Below, one piece after another: positions 14,555-26,600 of a DNA stretch of 64,000 bases; the stretch's first letter is position 1, and each line of letters opens with the position of its first letter. The DNA is taken from assembly GCA_964007475.1 (NCBI GenBank), contig OZ023275.1, positions 7,688,001 through 7,752,000 of the forward strand. The letters are read 5' to 3'. Origin of the DNA: Hybos culiciformis (taxonomy: Eukaryota > Arthropoda > Insecta > Diptera > Hybotidae). The position numbers and the translations under genes are program-made. A model generated the notes under the pieces. That model did no database searches, was not told where the DNA came from, and saw only the letters and a program-made list of their open reading frames with translations.

Positions 14555-15659
14555 TAGACACCCAAACCGTTTGGAATTTTGGACCGCGTTCCGCATTTAA
14601 ATATCTAGGAGGGGTTGTCGTTACTAATTATTTGTGCATTTTTAAAGTGGTATAAATTAAAGTGGAATCTACAAGTTTTTATATAAAGCAAAAAAACTTT
14701 ACATTCTGATTCTCATATGATCTTATTTCCTACCCTCTACACCATAATTCTGATTTCACAAGTAGATTTGTGCAAATGTACAAAGTGTGACTATTAATGA
14801 TAAAATTATGTGTTTAGGAGGCTCAATTAGTATTATTTTCATAATGTTTTAGTAACTTTAAACTCCTTCATTAAGCTTTACATTTAATACACTAAGTGAA
14901 TCAAGAAATTTAAGAATTAATTATTTCATGAAAAAAGAGATTTAAAAAATGTGCAAATTTTAATATTGTGATATTTTTTTATTATTTCATGTTGTAAACA
15001 CTATTTTTTGTGTAAATATTAACTTTATTAAGGTATACCGTAAATATTAAGGTATGGTTTAGATTTTGCATAAATAATTGACTAATTGACGTCATCACGT
15101 TTTAATTAAAAAAAGCTGGCGTAACTACAGTTTCCTTGAACCTCTCGGAATGTGCTGAAACTTGGAGAGGGGGTAGAGGCGGTGCCCAAACTCCCAAAAC
15201 TGAAATCAGTTCTTGGGACAAAGGCCCCGTTTCGGAGATAGGGCCCCCCAAAATGTTCATACATTTTAATGTGGACATTTTTTTTTTGTGCCCGATTTGC
15301 CATATTTTTTGGTACGTGGTAGAGGCGGTCCCTAAAATGTTAAATCCGAAACAGTTTTTGCGGGAAGGCCCCCATTTCGGAGTTATGGTCCTTTAAGATT
15401 TTTGGAAAGTTCTGTTTAAAAAAACGTATGAAGAAAAAATTAAACAATAGGCCATTACTCGAAAAGAATTTTAATTACTGAATTTCAAATTCCTAATGCA
15501 TTTTGCTGTTCCACAGCGTGTATTTGAAATATCATTACTGTGACGTAACACAGTCAAATTTTTTACGGCATATACACCTTGTGATTTTTTTCATGTGACA
15601 AAAATAAAAAAGCTCATGAGCCTACTGAGCATTCTAAAACCAAACGGTTTGGGTGTCTA
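14555..15659. mobile_element. non-autonomous DNA transposon, about 1.1 kb, 20-bp TIRs and 8-bp TSD
   Basis: The left end TAGACACCCAAACCGTTTGG (14555-14574) is the exact reverse complement of the right end (15640-15659). Both ends are flanked by the same 8 bp, TTTCTTAT (14547-14554 and 15660-15667), which is a textbook target-site duplication. An 8-bp duplication fits the hAT or P superfamilies; the TAGAC terminus is only a partial match to hAT ends, so the superfamily is left open. Each TIR contains an inverted repeat of its own, CCAAAC-C-GTTTGG. The interior has no transposase reading frame; it is AT-rich on the left and GC-rich at about 15118-15395. Intact TIRs and duplication suggest a fairly recent insertion. 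It lies about 440 bp upstream of the lipase transcription start. Confidence 0.9.
15172..15398. repeat. GC-rich imperfect direct repeat inside the 1.1-kb transposon
   Basis: Two diverged copies of about 80 bp lie about 145 bp apart. Each begins GGTAGAGGCGGT (15172 and 15318) and each has GGCCCC, then TTTCGGAG (15230 and 15375), then a TA-GG segment. The block is far richer in G+C than anything around it. Short reading frames on both strands here have no recognisable domain and look like by-products of the repeat. Confidence 0.75.
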
Positions 15660-15667
15660 TTTCTTAT
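15660..15667. repeat. right target-site duplication TTTCTTAT
   Basis: Eight bases directly after the right TIR, identical to 14547-14554. Confidence 0.88.
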
Positions 15668-16068
15668 ATTGTTTATATTTTGAAAATAAAAACTGACCAG
15701 AATCGTCCAAAATTTACTAGGAAAAATAATACATATACTTATAACACTGTTTTGATATTAAATTATATACTTACAACACTGTTTTGATATTATACTTACA
15801 ACACTGTTTTGATATACTTACAACACTGTTTTGATATTAAATTATATCTGTAAAATTGGCAATTGTATCAAATTAGTATTAACATACATAAATGCATTGT
15901 TTTGATTTTTCGCTATAAATTTATTAACCATAAAAAGAGATATTTAATTTATTAAAAGAAATTTCAGATAAAAAACTGGTTTTTAATTAATTTTTTTTTT
16001 GTTTATATGAAATAGAACTTCCTGTGAAAAAAAAAAAAATAGAATTGAAGAACTAATTTTTTTTGAAA
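15668..16068. other. 5' flank of the lipase gene
   Basis: About 400 bp between the transposon's right target duplication and the TATA box. It holds the four-copy tandem array and otherwise AT-rich sequence with T-runs. It is the likeliest place for proximal lipase regulation; no specific factor site was recognised. Confidence 0.6.
15735..15837. repeat. four-copy tandem array upstream of the lipase promoter
   Basis: A 24-bp unit with the core ACACTGTTTTGATAT starts at 15735, 15767, 15792 and 15814. The first copy has one substitution (TATAAC for TACAAC). Spacing shrinks from 32 to 25 to 22 bp, and the first and last copies are followed by the same TAAATTATAT tail. The array ends about 230 bp before the TATA box and starts 68 bp after the transposon's target duplication. 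The near-palindrome AACA-C-TGTT in each unit could bind a protein; that is inference. Confidence 0.85.
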
Positions 16069-16077
16069 TATAAAAGG
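16069..16077 (+). promoter_or_regulatory. TATA box of the lipase gene
   Basis: TATAAAAGG matches the metazoan TATA consensus. Transcription would start about 30 bp downstream, near 16098-16107, where CA and TCAT initiator-like steps occur. This gives a 5' UTR of only about 20-30 nt before the ATG at 16128 and argues against the ATG at 16098. The sequence before the chosen ATG (GCGAAA) is a good insect start context. Confidence 0.7.
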
Positions 16078-16127
16078 AGAATAAAATTTCATAAAACATG
16101 TTTTTCATAAAAAGTTGGGTTGCGAAA

Positions 16128-17583
16128 ATGAATTTCTTAATTTTAACTTTATTTATTTTGAAAGTTCTTACAGTAGGTAAGTTTTAAACTAATTTGGGAA
16201 TACTATATAATCTATATAGCATACTACATAATGTATATGTAATCTATATAATAGCGTAAAATCATTTAAATAAATTTTGCTATGAAATGTGGATATTAAA
16301 AATTTTTCCTCCATAGTAATAACTGAAGAAGATCTTAATCCAGATGATTATAACAAAACATGGATGCATTTTTCAAATGGTAGTGATTTGCCAGAAATAA
16401 TTTTGTTAACCGAACCACCAGATATAGAAAGAAATTCGAAGCAAATATTAAAACATCTTATAAGCTTTGAATTATATACGAGGTGAAAATAAATAAAAAA
16501 TAAAATGGTTTTTATACCGATTATTTTTTTAAACACTTATTTTAGTAAAAATACTGCAAAACCAGTTATGGTCTCATATTCCATGCCGAAGAGGAACAAA
16601 CGAGATATTTGGGATGAAATAGATAAAAATTTTGATCCAAGCTTAAATACCAAGTTTATTGTTCATGGTTGGAAGTCTAATACTCAAAGTGATACTATAC
16701 AGGCTATTAAGGATGAGTATCTGAAAAGAGAACCATATAATATTATTGGTTGGTATAATATTGTCACATAAATATAAATGCAATTATTTCTTATTTTTAT
16801 TTGTTTGAAATTTTGTTCATAAATTTACAGCTGTTAATTGGGCTGAAATGGCTGGAGATATTTATTATCTTAGACCTGCTAGATATACGGATCATGTTGG
16901 CCGAGCTATTGGTAACTAGCAACAATTTTTCACATAATATTATAATTTCAATTTTTATATGAATTTCAGCTGAGGTTATAAATATGTTAGTGGAAAGGAA
17001 AAAAATTGATCCAAAATCGATACATCTTATTGGGCATAGTTTAGGTGCGCATATTATGGGATTTGCTGGTTCGTATGCAAAGCACAGAGTATCAAGAATA
17101 ACCGGTTTAGATCCGGCACGACCAATTTTTGAAGGTGTTTCAGGCCCTGAAGGACATTTAGATGAAACTGACGCTGATTTTGTAGATGTGATACATAGTT
17201 GTGCAGGATATCTGGGATTTAAAAAGTCAATAGGACATGTTGATTTCTATCCAAATGGAGGATCAGCACCACAACCTGGCTGTGGAGATATAACTAAAAT
17301 ATTTGGTAAGAAAATTGTATTGTTCTCCAAAGCTGTAGCATATTCTTTTTCATTTGTAGCCGCTTGCAGTCACGGTCGATCTCATCGATATTTTGCAGAA
17401 TCAATAAATACAGATAAGGGTTTCTATTCGTATGCTTGCAAAAACTGGGATGATTTTCAATCTAAGAACTGCTCAAAAAATGATACAGTTCTAATGGGAG
17501 ATAGCGTTCCGTTTCAAACACGTGGTGTATATTATTTAAGAACAAACAATGAACCTCAATTTGCTATTGGAAAAGAATTGTGA
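16128..17583 (+). CDS. secreted lipase / phospholipase A1-like protein (pancreatic lipase family), six exons
   Basis: Predicted secreted serine hydrolase that cleaves acyl esters of glycerolipids. Exons: 16128-16176, 16317-16482, 16546-16748, 16831-16911, 16970-17305, 17360-17583. They join in frame to 352 residues and stop at TGA 17581. Residues 1-16 are a hydrophobic signal peptide (MNFLILTLFILKVLTV). Seen in the sequence: FIVHGW (HGW at 112-114, oxyanion-hole strand), VNWA, nucleophile motif GHSLGAH (Ser190, codon at 17038), GLDPARP (Asp214, codon at 17110), GHVDFYPNGG, and CSHGRS (His283, codon at 17371). The triad is complete. Only nine residues separate Cys271 (PGC) and Cys281 (ACSH), and the Asp-to-His distance is 69 residues against 87 in human pancreatic lipase. 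A short lid of this kind is typical of phospholipase A1-type members. There is no C-terminal PLAT domain. Four N-glycosylation sequons (NKT, NGS, NCS, NDT) fit secretion. The ATG at 16128 is chosen because an in-frame ATG at 16098 lies at or before the start site predicted by the TATA box. The substrate (phospholipid or neutral lipid) is not decided by the sequence. Confidence 0.93.
17306..17359 (+). other. lipase intron 5: 54 nt, in frame, no stop codon
   Basis: Donor GTAAGA and acceptor TTTCATTTGTAG bound a 54-nt intron. Removing it gives IF-A-ACSHGRS, which matches the family spacing before the catalytic histidine. Its length is a multiple of three and it has no in-frame stop, so retention would add 18 residues (GKKIVLFSKAVAYSFSFV) inside the lid loop. 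The other introns are 16177-16316 (140 nt), 16483-16545 (63 nt, donor GTGAAA), 16749-16830 (82 nt, weak donor GTTGGT) and 16912-16969 (58 nt). Confidence 0.8.
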
Positions 17584-17646
17584 TAGTCAATTATATAATA
17601 TGTTTTCAACATACAATTTTTTTATTCTTTTATGGAAAAGGACAAC

Positions 17647-17652
17647 AATAAA
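17647..17652 (+). terminator. polyadenylation signal of the lipase gene
   Basis: Canonical AATAAA lies 64 nt after the stop codon, followed by AT-rich sequence. No other signal lies closer to the stop, so the 3' UTR is probably short, about 80-100 nt. Confidence 0.65.
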
Positions 17653-17659
17653 TTTTAAT

Positions 17660-20600
17660 ACTTAAAAGATTTTTTCTTATGCAAATTAAGGTGTTGGGCG
17701 TAACTTCTCAAATTATAATAAATAGTTAAACATTCACAATTATAAAAATTATTGACAAAAACTTTGGTTGTTTTTTTTTTTTTAATTTTTTTCAAAAACA
17801 AATAAGAATATCTCAAAGCCACAAATAACATATAAAAATGTATAAAAAAAAATCATGTTGGTTTTATTAAAAATAAGTGTAATATCATTTGTTTTATAGT
17901 ATTTGATACGTTTTTAATTGATGAGATTGTATCTCAAATTATTTGACCTTAAGGCAATGTGTGACAAATTGGCAATAATGTAATCTTCATTGGCCTTAAA
18001 GCCCAAATTACAGTAGTCGTAAATTGCAATAATGTTATATTATTAAGTATTATAAATTATTTAAATATTTACATAAATGATTTCCTTAATAACTTCATTC
18101 CGAATAATGCATATATAGAGGTAAAATATTTTTAAACATAATTTTTTTTTGTCTACATGGCAGGCAATTTGCATCGTTCAATGTAAAATCTAAGAAATCA
18201 AAAAATTCTGAAGGGTCATTAACTAGAATTTAAAGCAAATAATTTTTTTTTTTTTAATGTTCAACCAAGATAATGATGAAAAATAAAAACTGCATTCTTA
18301 AGAAATTATCTTTTATTTATATTTTTTTGGTAACACAATTTTTTGACCAAAATTAATTTCAATATGCAAATTTTAAAATTTTACAAAATTATTTAAATAA
18401 AACTTTTAAATATAGTTTTTTGAAAATTTAATTCAATTTTAATTATATTTTTTGATATTGTCATGTTGATGAAGCAATTACACCAATTATAAGCGCTGTT
18501 TTGTATCAAAAATTCTTTGATTAAGATAACATTCATGAAAGACTTATGTACGTGCATCGTTCAGCAATATTTGTTTCAAGTGTGATAAGATCTGATTTAA
18601 CTCAACATTAACAAAAGAAATCGTTGAGCTACATGCTCCATAGTTTATGAAAAGAACATCAAATGAGAATTCGGAGAGTTCGAACTGGTTACATCTCAAC
18701 TTATTGAGATTTTTAAATGAATTTATCAATGCCTACGAAATGTGTTTCGAAAACCAAATATGTACATTTATTTTAACTTTACATACAAATTGATTAGTAC
18801 TTAACACAGCCTTCATGATGTTACAAGTTCACTGTGTGTATTCACTTAAAAAAATAATCTCTCATTTCCAAAGTGTACACTGCTCTCTGTTGTTTGTCAA
18901 ACACAAAAATTTGTATGCGTTAGTATCTGAACGCATCTTTATTTTTTTTAAATATGTAGCTATGAAGATATGTCATATTTCGATTTGTATATCAGAGATC
19001 TTATTATTAATTGCAAATCATATAAATCCTCCAGCTAAATCTTTATACAGGCATAAAATGATGTTAATTTTAATCTTGATCTTGATCTTAATAATTGCTT
19101 GATAAAAACTACCAATTGATCTTAATAATTGATCTCCAAGATGTCATAAATATACAAGTACATTTCAGTTATGGTTCAAATCGATTCAACATATAATAAA
19201 ATAGTTTTTTATGGAATACATATAAAGTAAATTTGTAGAATATTATAATGTTAGTCATTAATTAAGTAAGTAATCTAAATCATGGAGATAAAACTTCATA
19301 AAAATATAATATAAGATTTTAATTTTTAAGTCTCACAAATACAAATAGAGGCAGTTTAGATATAATAAGAATGGTTAGTAATTACTAATCACTTTGCTAG
19401 CTGGTGGTACGATCGAAAACAATGATATTTATTTCGAACCCAAGGTTGAAACAATTATGTGACAATAACATTATTAAACTTTCAGAAATAAATTTTGAAA
19501 ATATAGTTAACCTATATATTTTCTTTACAGCTTAGGTGAAAGTTCGGCCAACATATTTTCTTTGGTTAAGCGATATTATGTTTAAATTTTTATAATAAGT
19601 TAATTTTGCACTTATGTTAATTTTTTGCATTTTCTTTTATATAAATTATTTTCTTTATACCATAAATGGAAATATTTTTCAATGAAATTTACCATACCAA
19701 ATAACTTTTAGTAATTCAATTTTTATACCATCAAACAAATTTATCGGCACTTCAAATTAAATGATATGACCACCCATTAAGAGTGATTACTTAATTTATT
19801 TCTAAAGTTATACTAATTCGCATATTTTTAAATGATTAACGTAACATAAAATAATTTGACCTATTTGTTAAAATGGAAGCTAAAAGATACTTTAATTTTT
19901 TAATCGTAATCAGCAAATATTTTCTTAAAATGTTTTATTTCTATATACGAATGTAAAACATGAGAATCAACATCATTTTCATGTATATGTTTTATAAAAT
20001 AATTCCAAAAACAAAAAAGAACCACCGTCGAAGTATAAAAAACATTAATCAAATTATTGCTAAATATTTCTTAGGGTCATGGTTGTTTTGCTAATTATCA
20101 AATTGAAATTTTCTTTGATTTGATAATACACTGTACTGTACCCATTTATAAACTTTAAGCAAATTTCGAAATAATATTCATCTCTTTACTATAGTAATAG
20201 TCTTCCATTAAGAAATATTTAAAGGAGCCAATTATTATACAAGAAAATACAGATGTTTTTCTAGTCGGACCTTCTATAATTCTATTTCATTTTTATCAGA
20301 CCAAACTAATAGAAAACTCGCATTGAAGACGAAATTAAAACTTAATTTCAACTCTTAATACAACCGGTGTTTAATTTTTAAATCTTTTTAATATAGTTTA
20401 AAAAAATATTGATAAATTCGACTTCGTTTAAAGGTTTTTCTCAATTCTGGATCCTGAAAAGAGTAAAAAAAATTGTCATCCATAACGTTCGTTAAGATTT
20501 TCGATTAAATGGTCTTCTACCAAAATTTAATTTGCTTATTTGAACTCAAAACAAAATTAATTTGTAAAACATTTTCTTGTTCAATTACAAGATTTTTTGG

Positions 20601-23600
20601 TTCTTAAAATTCTTAAAAATTTCTTAGATTATGCAACTAGAAGTAGCGATATTAAATATATTTAGCCATTAAAATAAAAATCGGAAGAAATTAAATAATA
20701 TTACAAATAATGATCTTACTAATTTACTGCAATTAGGATGAAAAAATGTAGTATGTTAGTGCAAATAATTTTATTTCCTAAAATCATTAGTCTTCTTAAA
20801 AGGTATAATGTTGAAAGATGTTAACGTTGGTGGTCGTGGTCAATGTATTTATATGCTATTATATTTTATTAGTTTTAAACAAAATAAAAAAAAATATATT
20901 TCTATGTTTTTTCATATTATGCTCATTGATAACCGCGTTCAAGTTATCATATAATGATTTAATTTAACAATAAAATTAGGATTAAAATTAAAAAGAGACC
21001 CTGATGAAATCGAGCAATTCGATATTTTATACAGATACACATATATCTAGTCATTAGTTGTGCCGTATAACTTCCTTCATAGTCGCTTCAATTCATAGTT
21101 CGCTGCAAATCGGTTACTGTTTAAACACGATGCTCCCAAAAGAATTATTTTTATAATGAAGTTTTTCCATTTCATATGAAAATCATTAATTATTTTTTTT
21201 TATTAATAATTTATTTTTATTAGAAGGTTGTAACCTAAGACCCAATTTCTTTTTCAAGAAAATCATAAACAAATAAATTTTATTTTTGTTCATTACTTTA
21301 ACTTTAAGTTTCATGTTACCATAACAAATTTTTGTAACGCTAAATATGTCATAATTGTGAAGCAACAGGATGAAGAAATCATAAAAACACAGTGAAAAAT
21401 TTCGGTTGGAAATTTATAAATTTCATTGGTTGAAAAAATTTTAGGGTTTATAACTCATTAGGGTCAAATAACTACTAATTCACATGTTGTTAAACATATA
21501 TTTATACGTTTGATTGAAATTTAATAAAAATCAAATAAACCATTCGAGAAAATAATATAATAATATAAATTATTTTCAATAATTTGTTGTTCATATAAGT
21601 AGAATACTCACATCTTATTCTTCCGAGAATTCTCATGATGTTTCCAAACTTTAAAATTATGAATTTTGAATAAGTTTAAAAATAAAATAAAAAATTTAGA
21701 AAAGTTAAAAAAAAAAAAAACTAAACAGAAGTGTTCCACTTGTTACATTTATGTTGATTTTCAATATTTCGAAATCTTTTTTTTTTCGTCTTGCTCTAAT
21801 TTTATTACATTTATAGTTAATGTCCAAAGATGAGTAATAAAAAATATATTCGTTACCCGTTGCGGTAGGTTACGCCTTGATTAAAAAAAATTATCTATTG
21901 CTGATTAAAAACATGTTTATATCCATTTAGATGACAACTACCGTACAACAATGTTATCCTTTAATTAAAAAAAAATCCTTTTCTCTCATAAAAGGATCTC
22001 TAGGGAGTAATTTGATTTTATTTGGCTCATTCTAAACTAAAAATATAAAATTGTGATTGACAAAGAAAGATACACAAAATTTTGTTCATTGATCGTTATC
22101 CTTTTAAAAACAAGAATGTCTTCCAATGTACCTTCATAAAAATTTTCAAATATAATATAATTAAAATATATAAAAAAAAAAAAATTAAAATAATTTATAG
22201 CAGCAAGTGGACACATTTTTGAACTAAAAGAAATCATTAAAAAACTTGTATCCAATTTGTAAAAAAAAGAAACAGAAAAAGAAAACAAGAAATAAGTAAA
22301 AGAAAAGGATTTTATTTTATATAAATGGATCACATCTCTATTAAATTGATATTAAGGTTCCTCAAAATTAAAGCAGTCTAATCGATTTTTAGTTTTTTAT
22401 TTTCTTCGCTTTTTCAGGAATATCATTGCATATCGATTTTTAATTAATTCAACTTAAAATTACTGTATAAAATTCAAGTTCATATAACACTATGCTTTTT
22501 CCAGCTAAAAAGTACGAAATTGTACTAATTATATAATAATATCGCAATTATAGATTATCCATGTACTCATTTACTATAGTTTACATCGGAATTTCCTTCA
22601 TTTGACAGAAAACTATATTTCACAGCCATAAATCTAGTGTTATCTTAGATAATTATTTCAATGCATCCTTAAGCTATAAATATTTCAAACTATTTTACGA
22701 AATTCTTTATAAAATACCTTTTTAGTTAGTTATTACATAAAATTTCAAATTGTCCGAAAATTTCAATTTACAAATTTTTTAATTCCATTAGTTAAAAATA
22801 GTTAGAAATATTTCAAGTTTTGAATAAATAAACAAATTTTTTTAAATAATCTAAAATATCTAATATTTTTGTTATACATACTTACATAAATGAATTAAAC
22901 ATCAAATCTTCGTTGGGTTTAATTCTAGTACTGTCAATTCAGTATACTAGTAAAAATTTGATGAAAATAATTTTAGTTGAAAATGTTAAATAATAATTAT
23001 AAGGTAGGTAGATATATGAATATTTTCTCATAAATTACAATATTGCAACCATTTAAAATCTTAACAAAGTAGTAAAGTAAGCCTAATTAGAAGAAGTTTC
23101 TTATATATACAGAATTAAGTATTGATATAATAAATCGATAATGAAAATAAATATAACACTACGGTACGAAAAACCATAAAAATTTTAATATTAATGATCA
23201 ATAAATAATTTTTTTTTAAATATTGTATTACTTATTTCTTTTTAAAGCTCAGAAAAAATAAAAGATACACCAGAATACACAACAAAAAAAGATAATCTCT
23301 GTAAATTTTTCATTTTTGGCTTATTTACAAAAATGAATTATTATCCATTGTTTTGGATGTTTTTTTTTGTTTACAACTTGATAATCAAAATAAAAAAAAG
23401 CGAAGATAAATATTTTAAAAATAAGAACATTTCGGCTCGAGAAAAAAACTGTTGCCTTGGGAAAAATTCACCCAATAAATCCTTTTTCAGTTTCCTTAAA
23501 TAAGGTGGAGCAATTTCCATAACAATTCATTTATTTGCAATACGAGTAAAAATGATTAATACTACTGAAAAGTAAAATTTTGATAGTTATTTAGTAAAAT

Positions 23601-26600
23601 TTAAGATTCTGACACAATTTGAATGAAGTATTGTGATTATATATGCGCTGTTAATATGAACACTTGAATATCCTCATTATCTTTTTTACTACCGTCAATT
23701 AAAAATGTAAATTGAAAGAAAATTAGATAGAGGCAGGATACTTAAAACTAAATAACATCACTATTATTGAGAAAAAAAATCTAGACATTTGATTTGATCC
23801 TCCCTATATAATTTCTTAGATATTTTTGTATCAATGTCTTCTAAAATTGGCAGCAACAATATATATGTAAAAGTAATGTTTTTGATCTTGAAAAATACGT
23901 TGAACTTTATTGGTGTTTGAAGAAGTTAATTACATACTTCCTCAATATTTTGAATTGTTGTTGTGAAAAAAATCACACAGATAAAACTATCCATGGAAAT
24001 ATTCACAGTTTCCATAAAATAGAACCCTACAATCAAATATACTGAAAAACCGAATAAGCCACCAATTTTAGCTTAAAATAAAATTCAATCGGTTTAGAAA
24101 TATAATGTGATATGGTTAGTAAATACATTAACATCATATGAATATATTATATAATGAAAAATTTAAATAAAAAAAATTAACCTGGAAGAACTGAACTAAA
24201 TGCCACTTAATTTTTATGTTATGCAAAAATTATGAATTGATGTAAAAAATACTTGAAATTGTCGCGACGAAAATTTTTTTTTTTGTACAATTTTATATTT
24301 ACGAGACGAATTCAAGCACTTTAGTTAAAATTTTAAGTGTAACAAATATTGTATTTTGTTTTAACATTTTCATAATAATATAATGAGACTTTCTAAATAA
24401 ACAGAAATTATTATTTTGCAAGATACAGAACACATGCGACTCATATTTATTCTTAAATTTTGTACTAACATGTATCTTATTATTTTATTTTAATATTTTC
24501 TTCAATAAATGTTTAGTTTTATTACTTTTTTTTTTTCAATTTAGATGAAAGTGTCTTTTTGAAAATGTTGAGACTATTCAAGGTTATTACATATTGTCGG
24601 ACTAACATTTTAGGAAGTTAGTTCTTAAATGATTAACTTCATTATCTCTTCTTAAGTAATACATATAACATTATAATCTTTATATCTTTATATCTTTTAT
24701 CGTTCTTATGTTGATAATCAACATTAGTGTCGAAAAGAAAAATTCTGAACTTAATAATGCATTTCTCCAATATATCCAAAGTGTATATAATAATTTATTT
24801 TACCAAAAAACCTACTTTGTTGACAGAACACAGAAGAAAGGTAAAAGTAAAAGAAAATAAATTTTAGACATATAAATATAATTTAATTAATTTATAACGT
24901 TTTTTTTTTTATTTGTTGATAAACAATAATATTATGACAGTTTACTTTAAAAAAAAATTTAATAATTTTGTTTTTTTTTTAACTATAACCACCTATAGAG
25001 TTTTTATTTTCTTTAGACTTAGTGCAACCCTTTTAAAAACATATATTGAAATTATATTTTTCTTTAAATTATTCTTTTTTTTATCTTTAATATTCATCAT
25101 TTTAAAAACATTTTAAATGAAAACATAAAACAGCTGCCTTATAACACAAATTAAATTTTGATCTGAATGAGTAGTATAATGTATATTTATATAATAGAAT
25201 GAGAAATTCAAGAGTTGTGAATGAAGCGTTAAGTCTACTGCGCCCAATATCAATTTAAATTCAAAAGTGTGCCAAAATTTTTAAATTTTCGACAATATTG
25301 GAAATTATAATGGAACATAAAATATTTACAATATATTTTATAACTAAATTGATAATTGATATTAGTTAAGAAAAAATCTGATTACTGCATAAATTAACCA
25401 GAGATAGTATAGTGTTAAAGTTGCGGTTTGTATTAAAAGATAAAGAAAGTTTCAAATTGATTTTTATTATTTTTTAACTCCATGCAACTGATCGGGACTG
25501 ACGAAAAAGTGCACTCAGATTTTTGTTCAAATCAATTGCTTTACAATAATATTTCAAAACAATGTACAAGCTATTGCGATTCAGAGTATAGTCTTTATCT
25601 GTAGGTATATTGTTCGAACAATCGATCCAAAAGTATACATTTTTTTTTAAATGCATACAAATACCACGAATCTAACAAATTTGGCATTTTTATATTGGCA
25701 TTTTATCATTTTTTATTTCAATTAAAAATTTTCTTTGGTTATCAAAAATGAATAAAAAATTTCTAGTAAAAAAAAATTTAGTATAAAAAATATTCTTATT
25801 TTCTAAATTAAGATTTAGTTACATCATCACTTTTTTTTTGTAGTCAATCATTTATCATAGTTTTTTGTTAGATTTTGATGTGCAGAAACAAATTTATCAA
25901 AAAAAAAAAAAAACAATATCTATAACTTAATAACTTTGTCTGCCGAAGTTTTCTTCTTTAACTTCAATAGATCTTTAAGTTTTCTCTATATTATTATTTT
26001 GATTTTTTGTTCAAAACCGTCAATATTGCTTAGAATTGCTATCAGCTGAGAGGAGTCGAGTTGAAAAGTTTTCTTTTAGTAGTAAATTCAAGAGGCACGT
26101 TGGTTACCAAATTAATTAATATGTAGATATTGTTCTAAACAATTCTAGTTTAAGGCTGCGCACAAACTCTATTTTTCTTTGTGCTGTTTAAATATTTTGA
26201 TTCGTGATTCGCTTTTAATTTCATTTCAAATTTTTTTCAAATTGAAAATAAAGAAAAAATGTAAAAAATACCTGAATAAACTAAACATTAAAAAGAATCT
26301 TTTAGCGCGACATAAAAATTCACAATAAAAATCCTTATTACAAATTTTTTTTTTAAAAAAGGACTTTATGTATTGAGTTTTGTGTTTTTTTTTTCATATT
26401 CTTTTAAAATTTTACAATCTGAAAACAAAAGCGAAAAAAGTAAATGGAATTTTATGTTGAAAAGGTCATGAAGTCTCGAGAGAACTTATATTGTGAACTA
26501 TGGTAGTGAATTTTAATTTAAAAAAAAAGTTCATAAAGATTTTTTGAAATAAAAAAACTTCAGACAATTTCAGCAAATTGTAAAAATATTGAATTTGGTG

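Noticed and set aside
15106..15396. Opposite-strand frames of 65 and 86 codons in the GC-rich transposon core
   Set aside because: They lie in the internal repeat block, overlap each other on opposite strands and show no transposase or other domain.
16098..16127. Upstream in-frame ATG of the lipase
   Set aside because: It lies only 29 bp after the TATA box, at or before the expected transcription start, and its extra ten residues precede an already complete signal peptide.
16348..16536. Minus-strand frame overlapping lipase exon 2
   Set aside because: It lies opposite a real exon and intron, has no domain, and its codon pattern follows the complementary gene.
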